From Frankiales bacterium (lineage in GTDB: Bacteria > Actinomycetota > Actinomycetes > Mycobacteriales > SCTD01), in contig JAOPVP010000046.1 in assembly GCA_025966135.1 (NCBI GenBank), positions 88,751 through 152,750 on the forward strand: a stretch of DNA of 64,000 nt. Direction: 5' to 3'. Below are positions 1-8,183 of the stretch, piece after piece. A program made the translations under genes and the position numbers. Position 1 is the stretch's first letter. Each line of letters starts with the position of its first letter. Under the pieces are notes generated by a model. That model ran no database searches. It saw only the letters and a list, made by a program, of their open reading frames with translations, and was not told where the DNA came from.

Positions 1-966
1 GACAAGCTGGCCGCAGCAGCCAAGGACGCCGGAGCCCGCGACGCCTTCGACGTCTACGTCGAAAGGCTCGTGCTGGACGGCGGCAGGGTCGTCGGCGTCA
101 TCGCCAAGCAGTACGGCGAGGAGCGGGCCTACCGGGCGAGGCGGGGCGTGCTGCTCACCACCGGCGGGTTCGTCGACGACGACGAGATGCTGGCGCAGCA
201 CGCGCCGAAGCTGCTCGGCATGGACAAGATCTCCTGCGGTGGCGAGGACGGCAGCGGGATCCGGATGGCCCAGGCGCTCGGTGCAGCGGTGAAGCACATG
301 TCCGCCGGCCAGGTCGGCTTTCACGCCGTACCCGCCTTCATGGCACGCGGGGTGGTCGTCAACAACCGCGGGCAGCGGTTCATCAACGAGGACACCTATC
401 CCGGTCGGATCGGTCAGGCCGCGTTGTTCGGGCAGGGCATGGGCTGCTGGGTCGTGCTCGACGAGGCGGCCTACGAGCAGGTCCCGGAGGGCGAGCGCTG
501 GGGGGTGCTTCCCCACGAAACTGCCGCGACGCTCGCCGAGCTCGAGACGCTGACCGGCCTGCCCGACGGCTCGCTGCAGGCGACGGTGGCGCTCTACAAC
601 GAGCACGCCACGAACGGCGAGGACCCGGTCTGTCACAAGGACCCGCGCTGGCTGCGACCGCTCGAGCCGCCGTTCGCCGCGATCGACCCGACCCGATCCT
701 TCCGCGGGCCGAACGACGCCGCGGTGGGATCGGGGGCCGCGGTGTTCACCCTCGGCGGGCTCGAGACGGACGTCGCCGGCCAGGTGCTCCACGTCGACGG
801 CGAGCCGATCCCGGGCCTGTTCGCCGCCGGCCGGGCCTCCAGCGGGCTGGCCGCGTGGGGCTACATCAGCGGCACCTCGCTGGGCGACGGGACCTTCTTC
901 GGCCGGCAGGCAGGACGCACGGCCGCAGCGGCTGTCGCCGACAATCATGCCGGAGTGTCCCGGTGA
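1..966 (+). CDS. FAD-dependent steroid dehydrogenase-like protein, 3' part
   Basis: This is the last 321 codons of a flavoprotein whose start lies before the window; the frame is open from base 1. The C-terminal segment GLFAAGRASSGLAAWGY followed by SGTSLGDGTFFGRQAG is typical of the fumarate reductase / 3-ketosteroid dehydrogenase flavoprotein family, where it closes the FAD site. It heads the hsa gene run, with hsaA starting 78 nt downstream. A role in steroid ring oxidation is therefore likely, but the substrate cannot be told from the C-terminus. It lacks the YPGPG motif of classical KstD, so a related steroid or acyl oxidoreductase is equally possible. The family is well supported; the exact reaction is not. 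Confidence 0.75.
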   Translation, partial: DKLAAAAKDAGARDAFDVYVERLVLDGGRVVGVIAKQYGEERAYRARRGVLLTTGGFVDDDEMLAQHAPKLLGMDKISCGGEDGSGIRMAQALGAAVKHMSAGQVGFHAVPAFMARGVVVNNRGQRFINEDTYPGRIGQAALFGQGMGCWVVLDEAAYEQVPEGERWGVLPHETAATLAELETLTGLPDGSLQATVALYNEHATNGEDPVCHKDPRWLRPLEPPFAAIDPTRSFRGPNDAAVGSGAAVFTLGGLETDVAGQVLHVDGEPIPGLFAAGRASSGLAAWGYISGTSLGDGTFFGRQAGRTAAAAVADNHAGVSR

Positions 967-1043
967 GTGGGACGCTGGGCGCGCAACGCGTTCCGGGGCT
1001 CCCTAGCGTTCGGTCCAGACGCTACGAACCCGAAGGAGCAGCG

Positions 1044-2222
1044 ATGTCGGACAGCTCAGCGAACAAGGTGCTCGAAGCGGTCCAGGACCTGCTTCCCAAG
1101 ATCGCCGCGCGCGCGGACCAGACCGAACGCGATCGCCGCATCCCCGACGAGAGCATTGCCGAGCTCAAGGAGGCGGGCGTCTTCACGATGCTCCAGCCCA
1201 AGCGCTGGGGCGGGCTCGAGGCCGACCCGGTCGAGTTCTACGAAGTCGTGCGCACCATCGCGGCGGTCTGCGGCTCCACCGGTTGGGTCTCCTCCATCGT
1301 CGGCGTCCATCCCTGGCAGCTGGCGCTGTTCCCCGACGCGGCGCAGCGTGAGGTCTGGGGCGAGGACCCCAAGACCTTGGTCTCGTCCTCGTACGCACCG
1401 ACCGGTCGCCTGACGCCGGTCGAGGGCGGGTACGAGGCCAGCGGCCGCTGGAGCTTCTCCTCCGGTTGCGACCACTGCTCCTGGGTCCTGCTCGGCGCGC
1501 TCGTGATGGGCCCCGAGGGCAAGCCGACAGACTTCCTCACGATCCTGGTGCCCCGCACCGACTACCAGATCGACGATGTCTGGGACGTGGTCGGGCTGCG
1601 CGGTACGGGCAGCAACGACATCGTCGTGGACAAGGTCTTCGTGCCGGCCCATCGGACGCTGTCGTTCAACGACGTGAGCGCGCTGCGCTGCCCGGGTCAG
1701 ACCGAGAACACCGCGCCGCTCTACAAGCTCCCCTTCGGGACCGTCTTCAGCTACACCATCACCACCCCGATCATCGGTATCGCGACCGGCGCCTACAACG
1801 CCCACGTCGAGCGGATGCGTGAGCGCGTCCGGATCTCGTACGGCGGGCAGAAGGTCGCGGGCGACGCCTTCGCGCACGTCCGGGTGGCCCGTGCCGCGTC
1901 TGACATCGATGCCTCCTGGTTGCAGCTGGAGCGCAACCTCGACGAGGAGATGAGGTACAGCTCCGCCGGTGAGGAGATGCCGATGGAGCTGCGGCTGCGC
2001 GCGCGTCGCGACCAGGTGCGCGCGACGGAGCGCTGCATCGAGGCGATTGCCTTGCTGTTCAAGAACTCTGGTGGCCACAGCCTCAAGAACGGCAACCCGA
2101 TCGAGCGCGCGTGGCGCGACGGCAACGCCGGCTCCGTGCACGCCGCCAACGACGTCGAGCGGTGGCTCGCGATGTACGGCAAGGGCGAGTTCGGCCTGCC
2201 CATCGAAGACGCAATGGTCTAG
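1044..2222 (+). CDS. hsaA: 3-HSA hydroxylase, oxygenase component
   Basis: This 392-residue protein has an acyl-CoA dehydrogenase fold typical of two-component flavin monooxygenases, close to the usual HsaA length (about 394). HsaA uses reduced flavin from HsaB to hydroxylate 3-HSA to the catechol 3,4-DHSA. The ATG at 1044 is chosen because GAAGGAG lies 5 nt upstream; an open frame runs further upstream but only through intergenic sequence. Internal blocks such as GVFTMLQPKRWGG near residue 48 and GLRGTGSNDIVVDKVFVP near residue 185 match this monooxygenase group. It is followed 8 nt later by hsaC, the next enzyme in the pathway. The product call is firm from sequence plus context. Confidence 0.92.
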   Translation: MSDSSANKVLEAVQDLLPKIAARADQTERDRRIPDESIAELKEAGVFTMLQPKRWGGLEADPVEFYEVVRTIAAVCGSTGWVSSIVGVHPWQLALFPDAAQREVWGEDPKTLVSSSYAPTGRLTPVEGGYEASGRWSFSSGCDHCSWVLLGALVMGPEGKPTDFLTILVPRTDYQIDDVWDVVGLRGTGSNDIVVDKVFVPAHRTLSFNDVSALRCPGQTENTAPLYKLPFGTVFSYTITTPIIGIATGAYNAHVERMRERVRISYGGQKVAGDAFAHVRVARAASDIDASWLQLERNLDEEMRYSSAGEEMPMELRLRARRDQVRATERCIEAIALLFKNSGGHSLKNGNPIERAWRDGNAGSVHAANDVERWLAMYGKGEFGLPIEDAMV

Positions 2223-2230
2223 GGGGATCG

Positions 2231-3130
2231 ATGGCATCGCTGCATTCGCTGGGCTACCTGGTCGTCGAGACGACGGACCTCGACCGCTGGCGCGAGCTGG
2301 CCGTCGACGTCCTCGGCATGGCGGTGGGCAAGGGTCCCGACGTCGACGCGCTCTACCTGCGCATCGACGAACGGCCGGCCCGCGTGATCGTCCGACCCGG
2401 TCAGACCGAGCGGCTCGTGGCGGTCGGCTGGGAGGTCCGCGACCGCGAGACCTGGCGACAGATCGTGCGCCAGCTCGAGGACGCCGGCGCCCCGGTCAAG
2501 GTCGCCAGTGGCGCGGAGGCCGATGAGCGACGGGTGCAGGAACTCGTGTTCACCGAGGATCCTGGCGGTACGCAGCTCGAGATCTTCCACGGCGCCTCGC
2601 AGGTGCACGACAAGCTGCTCACCACCCACGGCGCGACCTTCGTCACCGGCGGTCAGGGCTTGGGGCATGTCGTGCTCCCGACCAAGAACGCCGAGGACGC
2701 CTACGACTTCTACACGCAGGTCCTCGGCTTCCGCAGCCGCGGGGCGTTCAAGCTGCCGCCCGGCATGCCCGGCGCACCGCCCGACGCCCGGATGTACCTG
2801 CGCTTCCTGTCCTGCAACGAGCGGCACCACGCGCTGGCGCTGGCGCCCTGGCCGCAGGACAACGGGATCATCCACTTCATGGTCGAGGTCACCGAGCTCG
2901 ACGACGTCGGGATGGCACTGGACCGCCTGTACAAGCGCAAGTTCCCGCTCTCCTCGACCCTCGGTCGGCACACCAACGACAACATGGTCTCGTTCTACGT
3001 CGCGACCCCGAGCGGCTTCGACATCGAGCTCGGGTGCTTCGGCCGCCGCGTCAAGGAGGACGACTACACCGCGGAGGACATCACCGCGGACTCCACGTGG
3101 GGGCACCGCTGGGGGGGTGGTCCGAAATGA
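2231..3130 (+). CDS. hsaC: 3,4-DHSA extradiol dioxygenase
   Basis: This 299-residue type I extradiol dioxygenase has two VOC (glyoxalase-fold) repeats. It cleaves the catechol ring of 3,4-DHSA (meta cleavage). The three Fe(II) ligands are visible at the canonical places of the BphC/HsaC family: H146 in GLGHVVLP, H215 in GIIHFMVEV and E266 in GFDIELGC. The length equals that of known HsaC (about 300). The start ATG at 2231 follows GGGGGATC after the hsaA stop. The next gene, hsaB, begins 38 nt downstream. Product and pathway are firm. Confidence 0.94.
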   Translation: MASLHSLGYLVVETTDLDRWRELAVDVLGMAVGKGPDVDALYLRIDERPARVIVRPGQTERLVAVGWEVRDRETWRQIVRQLEDAGAPVKVASGAEADERRVQELVFTEDPGGTQLEIFHGASQVHDKLLTTHGATFVTGGQGLGHVVLPTKNAEDAYDFYTQVLGFRSRGAFKLPPGMPGAPPDARMYLRFLSCNERHHALALAPWPQDNGIIHFMVEVTELDDVGMALDRLYKRKFPLSSTLGRHTNDNMVSFYVATPSGFDIELGCFGRRVKEDDYTAEDITADSTWGHRWGGGPK

Positions 3131-3167
3131 CCTGCCCCGTCGGCACCCCGTGGAGAGGCGGCATAGC

Positions 3168-3656
3168 GTGACCGTCGTGGACCACGTTGTCGAGGCAAGC
3201 GAGATGCGCCGCGTCCTGGGCAGTTTCGCCAGCGGCGTGACCATCGTGTCGGGGACGGACGACGGCGAGCCGGTGGGCTTTGCCTGTCAGTCGTTCACGT
3301 CGGTGTCGCTTGACCCGCCGCTGGTGCTGTTCTGCCCTGCGCACACCTCCTCCACCTGGCCGCGGATCCGCGCGTCCGGCTCGTTCAGCGTCAATGTGCT
3401 GGCCGAGGACCAGACGGAGCTCGCCAAGCGCTTCGCGAGGAGGGGCGGCGACAAGTTCGCCGGCCTCGAGTGGCACGAGACCGCCTGGGGTCCGTCCCTC
3501 GACGGTGTGCTGGCGACCGTGCACTGCGACATCGAGCAGGTGCACGCCGCCGGTGACCACGACATCGTGGTCGGCCGTGTCCGCAAGCTGGTCACGCACC
3601 GCGAGGTCGGACCGCTGCTGTTCTTCCGCGGCCAGTTCGGACTGACATGGGACTGA
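3168..3656 (+). CDS. hsaB: flavin reductase of the 3-HSA hydroxylase
   Basis: This 162-residue flavin reductase-like protein supplies reduced flavin to HsaA. The N-terminal block RRVLGSFASGVTIVSG and the C-terminal block GDHDIVVGRV mark the FMN-binding split-barrel reductase family. The GTG at 3168 is chosen because GGAGAGG lies about 9 nt upstream and the protein then begins as the family does; the open frame upstream overlaps hsaC in another frame. It overlaps hsaE by 10 nt, which suggests translational coupling. Confidence 0.9.
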   Translation: MTVVDHVVEASEMRRVLGSFASGVTIVSGTDDGEPVGFACQSFTSVSLDPPLVLFCPAHTSSTWPRIRASGSFSVNVLAEDQTELAKRFARRGGDKFAGLEWHETAWGPSLDGVLATVHCDIEQVHAAGDHDIVVGRVRKLVTHREVGPLLFFRGQFGLTWD

Positions 3657-4435
3657 CCGTTGCCGACCGCGAACGCGCGGCCGACGTCCTGAGGACGGCG
3701 GAGGCGACGCAGGTCGCCGTACCTCCCTTGGTGCAGGTGTTCCCGGGGATCGACGTCGTCGACGCCTACGAGATCCAGCTCCTCAACATCCGTCGCCGCC
3801 TGGCGACCGGCACCACGGTCTACGGGCACAAGGTCGGGCTCTCCAGCAAGGCCATGCAGGAGATGATGGGGGTCGACGAGCCCGACTACGGTCACCTGCT
3901 GTCGGACATGGTGCTGCACGAGGACCGGCCCGTGGACACCGGCCGGTACCTGCTTCCGCGGGTCGAGGTGGAGGTCGGCTTCGTTCTCGGCGACGACCTG
4001 CCTGGCGAGGGCTGCACCGTCGAGGACGTGCTGCGCTGCACCGCGTTCATCGCCCCAGCCATCGAGCTCATCGACAGTCGCATCGCGGATTGGAAGATCG
4101 GGCTGTTCGACACCATCGCCGACAACGCCTCGTCCTGCGGCGTGGTGCTCGGCAAGGAGCGCGTCAAGCCCGACGAGCTCGACATCAGGGCCATCGAGGC
4201 GACGCTCGAGCGCAACGGCGAGCAGGTTGCAGCAGGCCGGGCCGAGGCGGTGCTCGGCGACCCGGCCATCGCGGTCGCGTGGCTTGCCAACAAGGTGGCG
4301 TCGTTCGGGGTGCGGCTCGAAGCAGGGCACGTCGTGCTTCCGGGGTCCTGCACCCGCGCGTACGACGTGAAGGCGGGCGACCAGGTTGTCGCGCACTTCT
4401 CCGGTCTCGGTTCCGTCTCTCTCTCTTTCGAATAA
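3647..4435 (+). CDS. hsaE: 2-hydroxypenta-2,4-dienoate hydratase-type enzyme
   Basis: This 262-residue protein belongs to the 2-keto-4-pentenoate hydratase (MhpD/HsaE) family. In steroid catabolism HsaE hydrates 2-hydroxyhexa-2,4-dienoate, the product of HsaD. Family marks include the [10 protein letters not shown] block near residue 64 and the metal-site region [12 protein letters not shown] near residue 105. The start overlaps the hsaB stop. It is followed by hsaG and hsaF, the next two pathway enzymes, so the assignment as HsaE rather than another hydratase rests on context. Confidence 0.9.
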   Translation: MGLTVADRERAADVLRTAEATQVAVPPLVQVFPGIDVVDAYEIQLLNIRRRLATGTTVYGHKVGLSSKAMQEMMGVDEPDYGHLLSDMVLHEDRPVDTGRYLLPRVEVEVGFVLGDDLPGEGCTVEDVLRCTAFIAPAIELIDSRIADWKIGLFDTIADNASSCGVVLGKERVKPDELDIRAIEATLERNGEQVAAGRAEAVLGDPAIAVAWLANKVASFGVRLEAGHVVLPGSCTRAYDVKAGDQVVAHFSGLGSVSLSFE

Positions 4436-4445
4436 GAGGTCCCTC

Positions 4446-5339
4446 ATGGGCAAGGCCACCGCCGCGATCGTCGGCTCCGGCAACATCGGCACCGACCTGC
4501 TCTACAAGCTGCAGCGGTCGGACCTCATCGAGCCGAGGTGGATGATCGGCGTCGACCCTGACTCCGAGGGGCTGAAGCGGGCGCGCCAGGCCGGTCTCGA
4601 GGCGTCACACGAGGGCATCGACTGGCTCTTGCAGCAGGACGAGAAGCCCGATCTGCTCTTCGAGGCCACGAGTGCCTACGTGTTCCGTGCCAACGCCCCG
4701 CGCTACAAGGAGGCGGGGATCAAGGCCATCGACCTCACCCCCGCCGCCCTCGGCCCCTACGTCGTGCCGGCGGCGAACATGATGGACAACCTCGACGCGG
4801 ACAACATCAACCTGGTGACGTGCGGCGGTCAGGCGACGATTCCGATCGTGCACGCCATCAGCAGCGTGGTGCCCGTGTCGTACGCGGAGATTGTCGCGTC
4901 CGTGTCGTCGAAGTCGGCGGGTCCAGGGACGCGCGACAACATCGACGAGTTCACCCGCACGACGTCGCGCGGCATCGAGGTCGTCGGCGGCGCGGAGCGC
5001 GGCAAGGCGATCATCATCCTCAACCCGGCCGATCCGCCGCCGCTGATGAGGAACACCGTCTTCTGCGCGATCCCCGAGGGAGCCGACCGCGACGCGATCG
5101 CCGGCGCCATCCTGAAGCGGGTCGACGAGGTCGCGCAGTACGTTCCCGGCTACCGGGCCCGTGAGCCCCAGTTCGACGACCCGTCCGACATCAACGGAGG
5201 CATGGCCCGGGTCGCCGTCTTCCTCGAGGTGGAGGGAGCGGGCGACTTCTTCCCGCCGTACGCCGGCAACCTCGACATCATGACCGCTGCCGCCGCCCGG
5301 GTCGGAGAGGTCCTCGCGGCCTCCCGGATCCCGGCCTAG
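4446..5339 (+). CDS. hsaG: acylating propionaldehyde/acetaldehyde dehydrogenase
   Basis: This 297-residue CoA-acylating aldehyde dehydrogenase (MhpF/DmpF/HsaG family) converts the aldehyde released by HsaF to acyl-CoA; in steroid degradation this is propionaldehyde to propionyl-CoA. The NAD-binding GSGNIGTD motif spans residues 11-18, and the catalytic cysteine is C126 in [11 protein letters not shown]. The ATG at 4446 begins directly on the dinucleotide-binding motif and follows an AAGAGG ribosome site. An upstream in-frame ATG at 4386 lies inside hsaE and is less likely. It is the partner of the aldolase encoded 11 nt downstream. Confidence 0.93.
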   Translation: MGKATAAIVGSGNIGTDLLYKLQRSDLIEPRWMIGVDPDSEGLKRARQAGLEASHEGIDWLLQQDEKPDLLFEATSAYVFRANAPRYKEAGIKAIDLTPAALGPYVVPAANMMDNLDADNINLVTCGGQATIPIVHAISSVVPVSYAEIVASVSSKSAGPGTRDNIDEFTRTTSRGIEVVGGAERGKAIIILNPADPPPLMRNTVFCAIPEGADRDAIAGAILKRVDEVAQYVPGYRAREPQFDDPSDINGGMARVAVFLEVEGAGDFFPPYAGNLDIMTAAAARVGEVLAASRIPA

Positions 5340-5350
5340 GAAGGACCGAG

Positions 5351-6397
5351 ATGCCCGTTCCGCAGACTGTCCCGGTCCCCTACAGCGACACCCTCGACCT
5401 GCGCGTCACCGACTCCTCGCTCCGCGACGGCTCGCACGCCAAGCGGCACCAGTTCACGACCGAGCACGTCGTGAACATCGTCGCGGCGCTTGACGACGCC
5501 GGCGTGCCGGTCATCGAGGTCACCCACGGCGACGGGCTCGGCGGCTCGTCCTTCAACTACGGCTTCAGCCACACCCCGGAGCTCGAGCTCATCACCGCCG
5601 CGGTCAAGACGGCGAAGCACGCGAAGATCGCCTTCCTCATGCTGCCGGGCCTGGGTGTCAAGGACGACATCCGCGCGGCCCAGGACGCCGGCGGCCAGAT
5701 CTGCAGGATCGCCACGCACTGCACCGAGGCCGACGTCTCGCGCCAGCACTTCGGGCTCGCCCGGGAGCTGGGCCTGGAGACCGTGGGCTTCTTGATGATG
5801 AGCCACTCCGCGACGCCGGAGGAGCTGGCGCGGCAAGGCCGCATCATGGCGGACGCCGGCTGCCAGTGCGTCTACGTCGTGGACTCCGCCGGTGCGCTCA
5901 TCATGGAGCAGACCTACGACCGGGTGGCCGCGCTCGTCGCCGAGCTCGGGGACGACGCCCAGGTCGGCTTCCACGGCCACGAGAACCTCGGTATGGGAAT
6001 CGCCAACTCCCTCTTCGCGGCCCGGGCGGGTGCCAAGCAGATCGACGGCTCCACCCGCCGCTTCGGCGCCGGCGCCGGCAACACCCCGGTCGAGGGCTTC
6101 GTCGCGGTCGCCGACAAGCTCGGGGTCAAGACCGGCATCGACGTACGAAAGATCATCGACGCAGCCGAGGACGTCGTCCGGCCGGTCATGGACGGCGAGT
6201 GCCTGCTCGACCGGCTCTCCCTCACGATGGGGTACGCCGGGGTCTACTCCAGCTTCCTCAAGCACGCCGACCGCCTCGCCAACAGGTACGACGTCTCGGG
6301 CGCCGAGCTGCTCATCCGGGCCGGCCAGCGCAAGCTGGTCGGTGGCCAGGAGGACCAGCTCATCGACATCGCCCTCGAGATCGTGGCCGAGAAGTGA
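5351..6397 (+). CDS. hsaF: 4-hydroxy-2-oxohexanoate/-valerate aldolase
   Basis: This 348-residue DmpG-type class II aldolase splits 4-hydroxy-2-oxohexanoate into pyruvate and propionaldehyde and passes the aldehyde to HsaG by channelling, as known for the family. The active-site block [14 protein letters not shown] (R25, D26) and the metal-binding block [11 protein letters not shown] near residue 200 are both present. An AAGGA ribosome site precedes the ATG. Its stop overlaps the start of hsaD (GTGA). Confidence 0.94.
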   Translation: MPVPQTVPVPYSDTLDLRVTDSSLRDGSHAKRHQFTTEHVVNIVAALDDAGVPVIEVTHGDGLGGSSFNYGFSHTPELELITAAVKTAKHAKIAFLMLPGLGVKDDIRAAQDAGGQICRIATHCTEADVSRQHFGLARELGLETVGFLMMSHSATPEELARQGRIMADAGCQCVYVVDSAGALIMEQTYDRVAALVAELGDDAQVGFHGHENLGMGIANSLFAARAGAKQIDGSTRRFGAGAGNTPVEGFVAVADKLGVKTGIDVRKIIDAAEDVVRPVMDGECLLDRLSLTMGYAGVYSSFLKHADRLANRYDVSGAELLIRAGQRKLVGGQEDQLIDIALEIVAEK

Positions 6398-7239
6398 GCT
6401 TGACTGCCGACTCCACGCGCAAGACGGTCACGGTCGACGGGCACGATCTCGCCTTCCATGACGTCGGCGACGGACCGCCAGTGGTGTTCCTGCACGGTTC
6501 CGGTCCGGGCGTCACAGGTTGGGCGAACTTCGGTGACAACCTCCTTGCCCTGCAAGGGATCCGGGCGATCATCGTGGACCAGGTGGGCTTCGGTGCCTCC
6601 GGACGTCCCGCGACCTACGAGCGGAACTACCTACAGATCTCGGCCGACGCCGTCCTCGGGCTGCTCGACTCCCTCGGGCTGGAGAAGGTCGGGATCGTCG
6701 GGAACTCCATGGGTGGTGACGTCGCGGTGCGGCTCACACTCGACCACCCTGAACGGATCTCCGCGCTGCTGCTGAACGGTCCGGGAGGGACCGGAGCGCC
6801 GGTGCTGGGACCGCAGCCGTCCGAGGGGATCGCGCGGCTCATGGAGTTCAACCTGGACCCCACCAGGGAGCGGATCGTCGCGTGGCTCAAGACGATGCTG
6901 TCCGACCAGCGCCGGCTGACCGAGGAGCTCATCGAGTCGCGGTTCGCGGCGGCCACCGCCCCCGGCGCGGTGAAGAACCTGCAGGACGCCTACGCGACCT
7001 TCTACAACCCGGCCATGACCGGGGACCTCCCGCTGTGGGCGGAGGTGCACCGGATCAAGCAGCCAGTGCTGCTGTGCTGGGGTCGTGACGACCGGGTCGC
7101 ACCGGTCGAGGGCGCCCTGCTGCCGGCCCGCCGGATGCCTCGGTGCGACCTGCGCATCTACAGTCGCTGCGGTCACTGGGTGCAGGTGGAGCGCAAGGCC
7201 GACTTCGAGCGCGCGGTCCTCGAGCACTTCGGGGCCTAG
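6394..7239 (+). CDS. hsaD: meta-cleavage product hydrolase (4,9-DSHA hydrolase)
   Basis: This 281-residue alpha/beta hydrolase is of the HsaD/BphD type. It hydrolyses the HsaC ring-cleavage product 4,9-DSHA to HIP and 2-hydroxyhexadienoate. The oxyanion-hole block is [15 protein letters not shown]. The catalytic triad is visible as S105 in GNSMGG, D233 in GRDDR and H261 in [11 protein letters not shown]. The GTG start at 6394 overlaps the hsaF stop; a TTG two codons later is possible. It closes the hsa operon, and the convergent IclR gene ends 3 nt away. Confidence 0.93.
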   Translation: MSLTADSTRKTVTVDGHDLAFHDVGDGPPVVFLHGSGPGVTGWANFGDNLLALQGIRAIIVDQVGFGASGRPATYERNYLQISADAVLGLLDSLGLEKVGIVGNSMGGDVAVRLTLDHPERISALLLNGPGGTGAPVLGPQPSEGIARLMEFNLDPTRERIVAWLKTMLSDQRRLTEELIESRFAAATAPGAVKNLQDAYATFYNPAMTGDLPLWAEVHRIKQPVLLCWGRDDRVAPVEGALLPARRMPRCDLRIYSRCGHWVQVERKADFERAVLEHFGA

Positions 7240-7242
7240 TTG

Positions 7243-8097
7243 CTAGAGCCAGTAGTCACCGCCTATGCCCTGCACGAGGCGCTCCAGCGCGCCGGGAGGC
7301 CAAGGGCTCGGTGCCGGCCTGCGGTCCACCGTGCGCGACCGACGGCGAGTGCGGGGCGCGGGGAACAGGGCGTGCGAGGCGGTGCGGGCGGCCTCTTGGA
7401 CGTACGGCGCGAGCCGCTCGAGGTTCACCGCCTTCACGTCGCCCGACAGCTGCAGCGCCGCAAGCGCCTTGCCGGCGCCGCGCAGGGCCACCGCCACCGA
7501 GACGGTGCCCTGGGCCACTTCCTCGCGTTCATAGGCGATCCCGCCTCGGCCGCGGACCTGGGCGAGGTCCTGTCGCAGTGCCTCGAGCGTCGTGATGGTG
7601 CGAGGTGTCCGGGTGGGAAGCCGCTGCGGGTAGGTCGCGCCCAGGACAGCGTCGTCGGTCCAGGCGAGCATGGCCTTTCCGGCCGCCGTGGCGTGTGCGG
7701 GGGCACGGCCGCCCACGCGCGTCAGGACATCGGAGGACAGGCCAGCGCCCTGGCGGTCGACGAACACCACGTCCTTGCGGTCCAGCACGGCCAGGCTGGC
7801 GACCGCCCCGGTGCGCTGGTTGAGCTGCGCGAGCAGGGGCATCGCGATGTCGCGCAGCTCGTGGTGGGCCACCGCCAGGCCGCCGAGCTCGAGGGCGCGC
7901 ATCCCGAGGGCGTAGCTCTGGCCGCTGTGCTCGAGCCACCGCAGCTCGACGAGCTGGTCGAGGATCCGGTGCGTCGTCGATCGGGGCAGCCCAGTGCGTG
8001 CGGTGAGCTCAGCCAGGGTGAGGCGCGGAGACGCGGCGTCGAAGGCGTCGAGGACGAGGGTCATCCGATCGACCATCGAGACCGGCGGCTCGCCCAT
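7243..8097 (-). CDS. IclR-family transcriptional regulator
   Basis: This 284-residue IclR protein has an N-terminal winged helix-turn-helix at about residues 8-65 (TLAELTARTGLPRSTTHRIL) followed by the IclR effector domain (HELRDIAMPLLAQL onwards). It is divergent from the KstD-like gene across an 86-nt gap holding a KstR2 operator. The start at 8097 is supported by a TAGGCT -10-like box 6 nt ahead of the ATG, so the mRNA may be leaderless. The position suggests a second, local regulator of steroid genes that is itself under KstR2. Its ligand is unknown. Confidence 0.85.
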   Translation of the reverse strand: MGEPPVSMVDRMTLVLDAFDAASPRLTLAELTARTGLPRSTTHRILDQLVELRWLEHSGQSYALGMRALELGGLAVAHHELRDIAMPLLAQLNQRTGAVASLAVLDRKDVVFVDRQGAGLSSDVLTRVGGRAPAHATAAGKAMLAWTDDAVLGATYPQRLPTRTPRTITTLEALRQDLAQVRGRGGIAYEREEVAQGTVSVAVALRGAGKALAALQLSGDVKAVNLERLAPYVQEAARTASHALFPAPRTRRRSRTVDRRPAPSPWPPGALERLVQGIGGDYWL

Positions 8098-8103
8098 GGG
8101 TCG

Positions 8104-8109
8104 AGCCTA
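8104..8109 (-). promoter_or_regulatory. -10 box of the IclR gene, leaderless type
   Basis: TAGGCT on the minus strand lies 6 nt before the ATG at 8097. A -35 box 17 nt upstream would fall inside the KstR2 operator at 8123-8136. Confidence 0.5.
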
Positions 8110-8122
8110 GCGCGACGGGGCG

Positions 8123-8136
8123 ACCAAGCGCTTGCT
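8123..8136. promoter_or_regulatory. KstR2 operator, site 1
   Basis: A perfect match to the published KstR2 palindrome AnCAAGnnCTTGnT, here with a CG centre. It lies between the divergent IclR gene and the KstD-like operon, so it can repress both. The same 10-bp core occurs at three other unit heads in this window. Confidence 0.8.
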
Positions 8137-8183
8137 TGCCTAAGGCCTTTCAGCGAGACTGCAAGGCGACCGAGGAGACGAGG

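Noticed and set aside
855..1043. Upstream extension of hsaA
   Set aside because: The frame runs through the end of the previous gene and an Arg-rich stretch. The ATG at 1044 has a good ribosome site and gives the family length.
3425..3434. CAAGCGCTTC resembling a KstR2 core
   Set aside because: It lies inside the hsaB coding sequence, has a mismatch in the core and no promoter nearby. The codons AAG CGC TTC encode a normal KRF.
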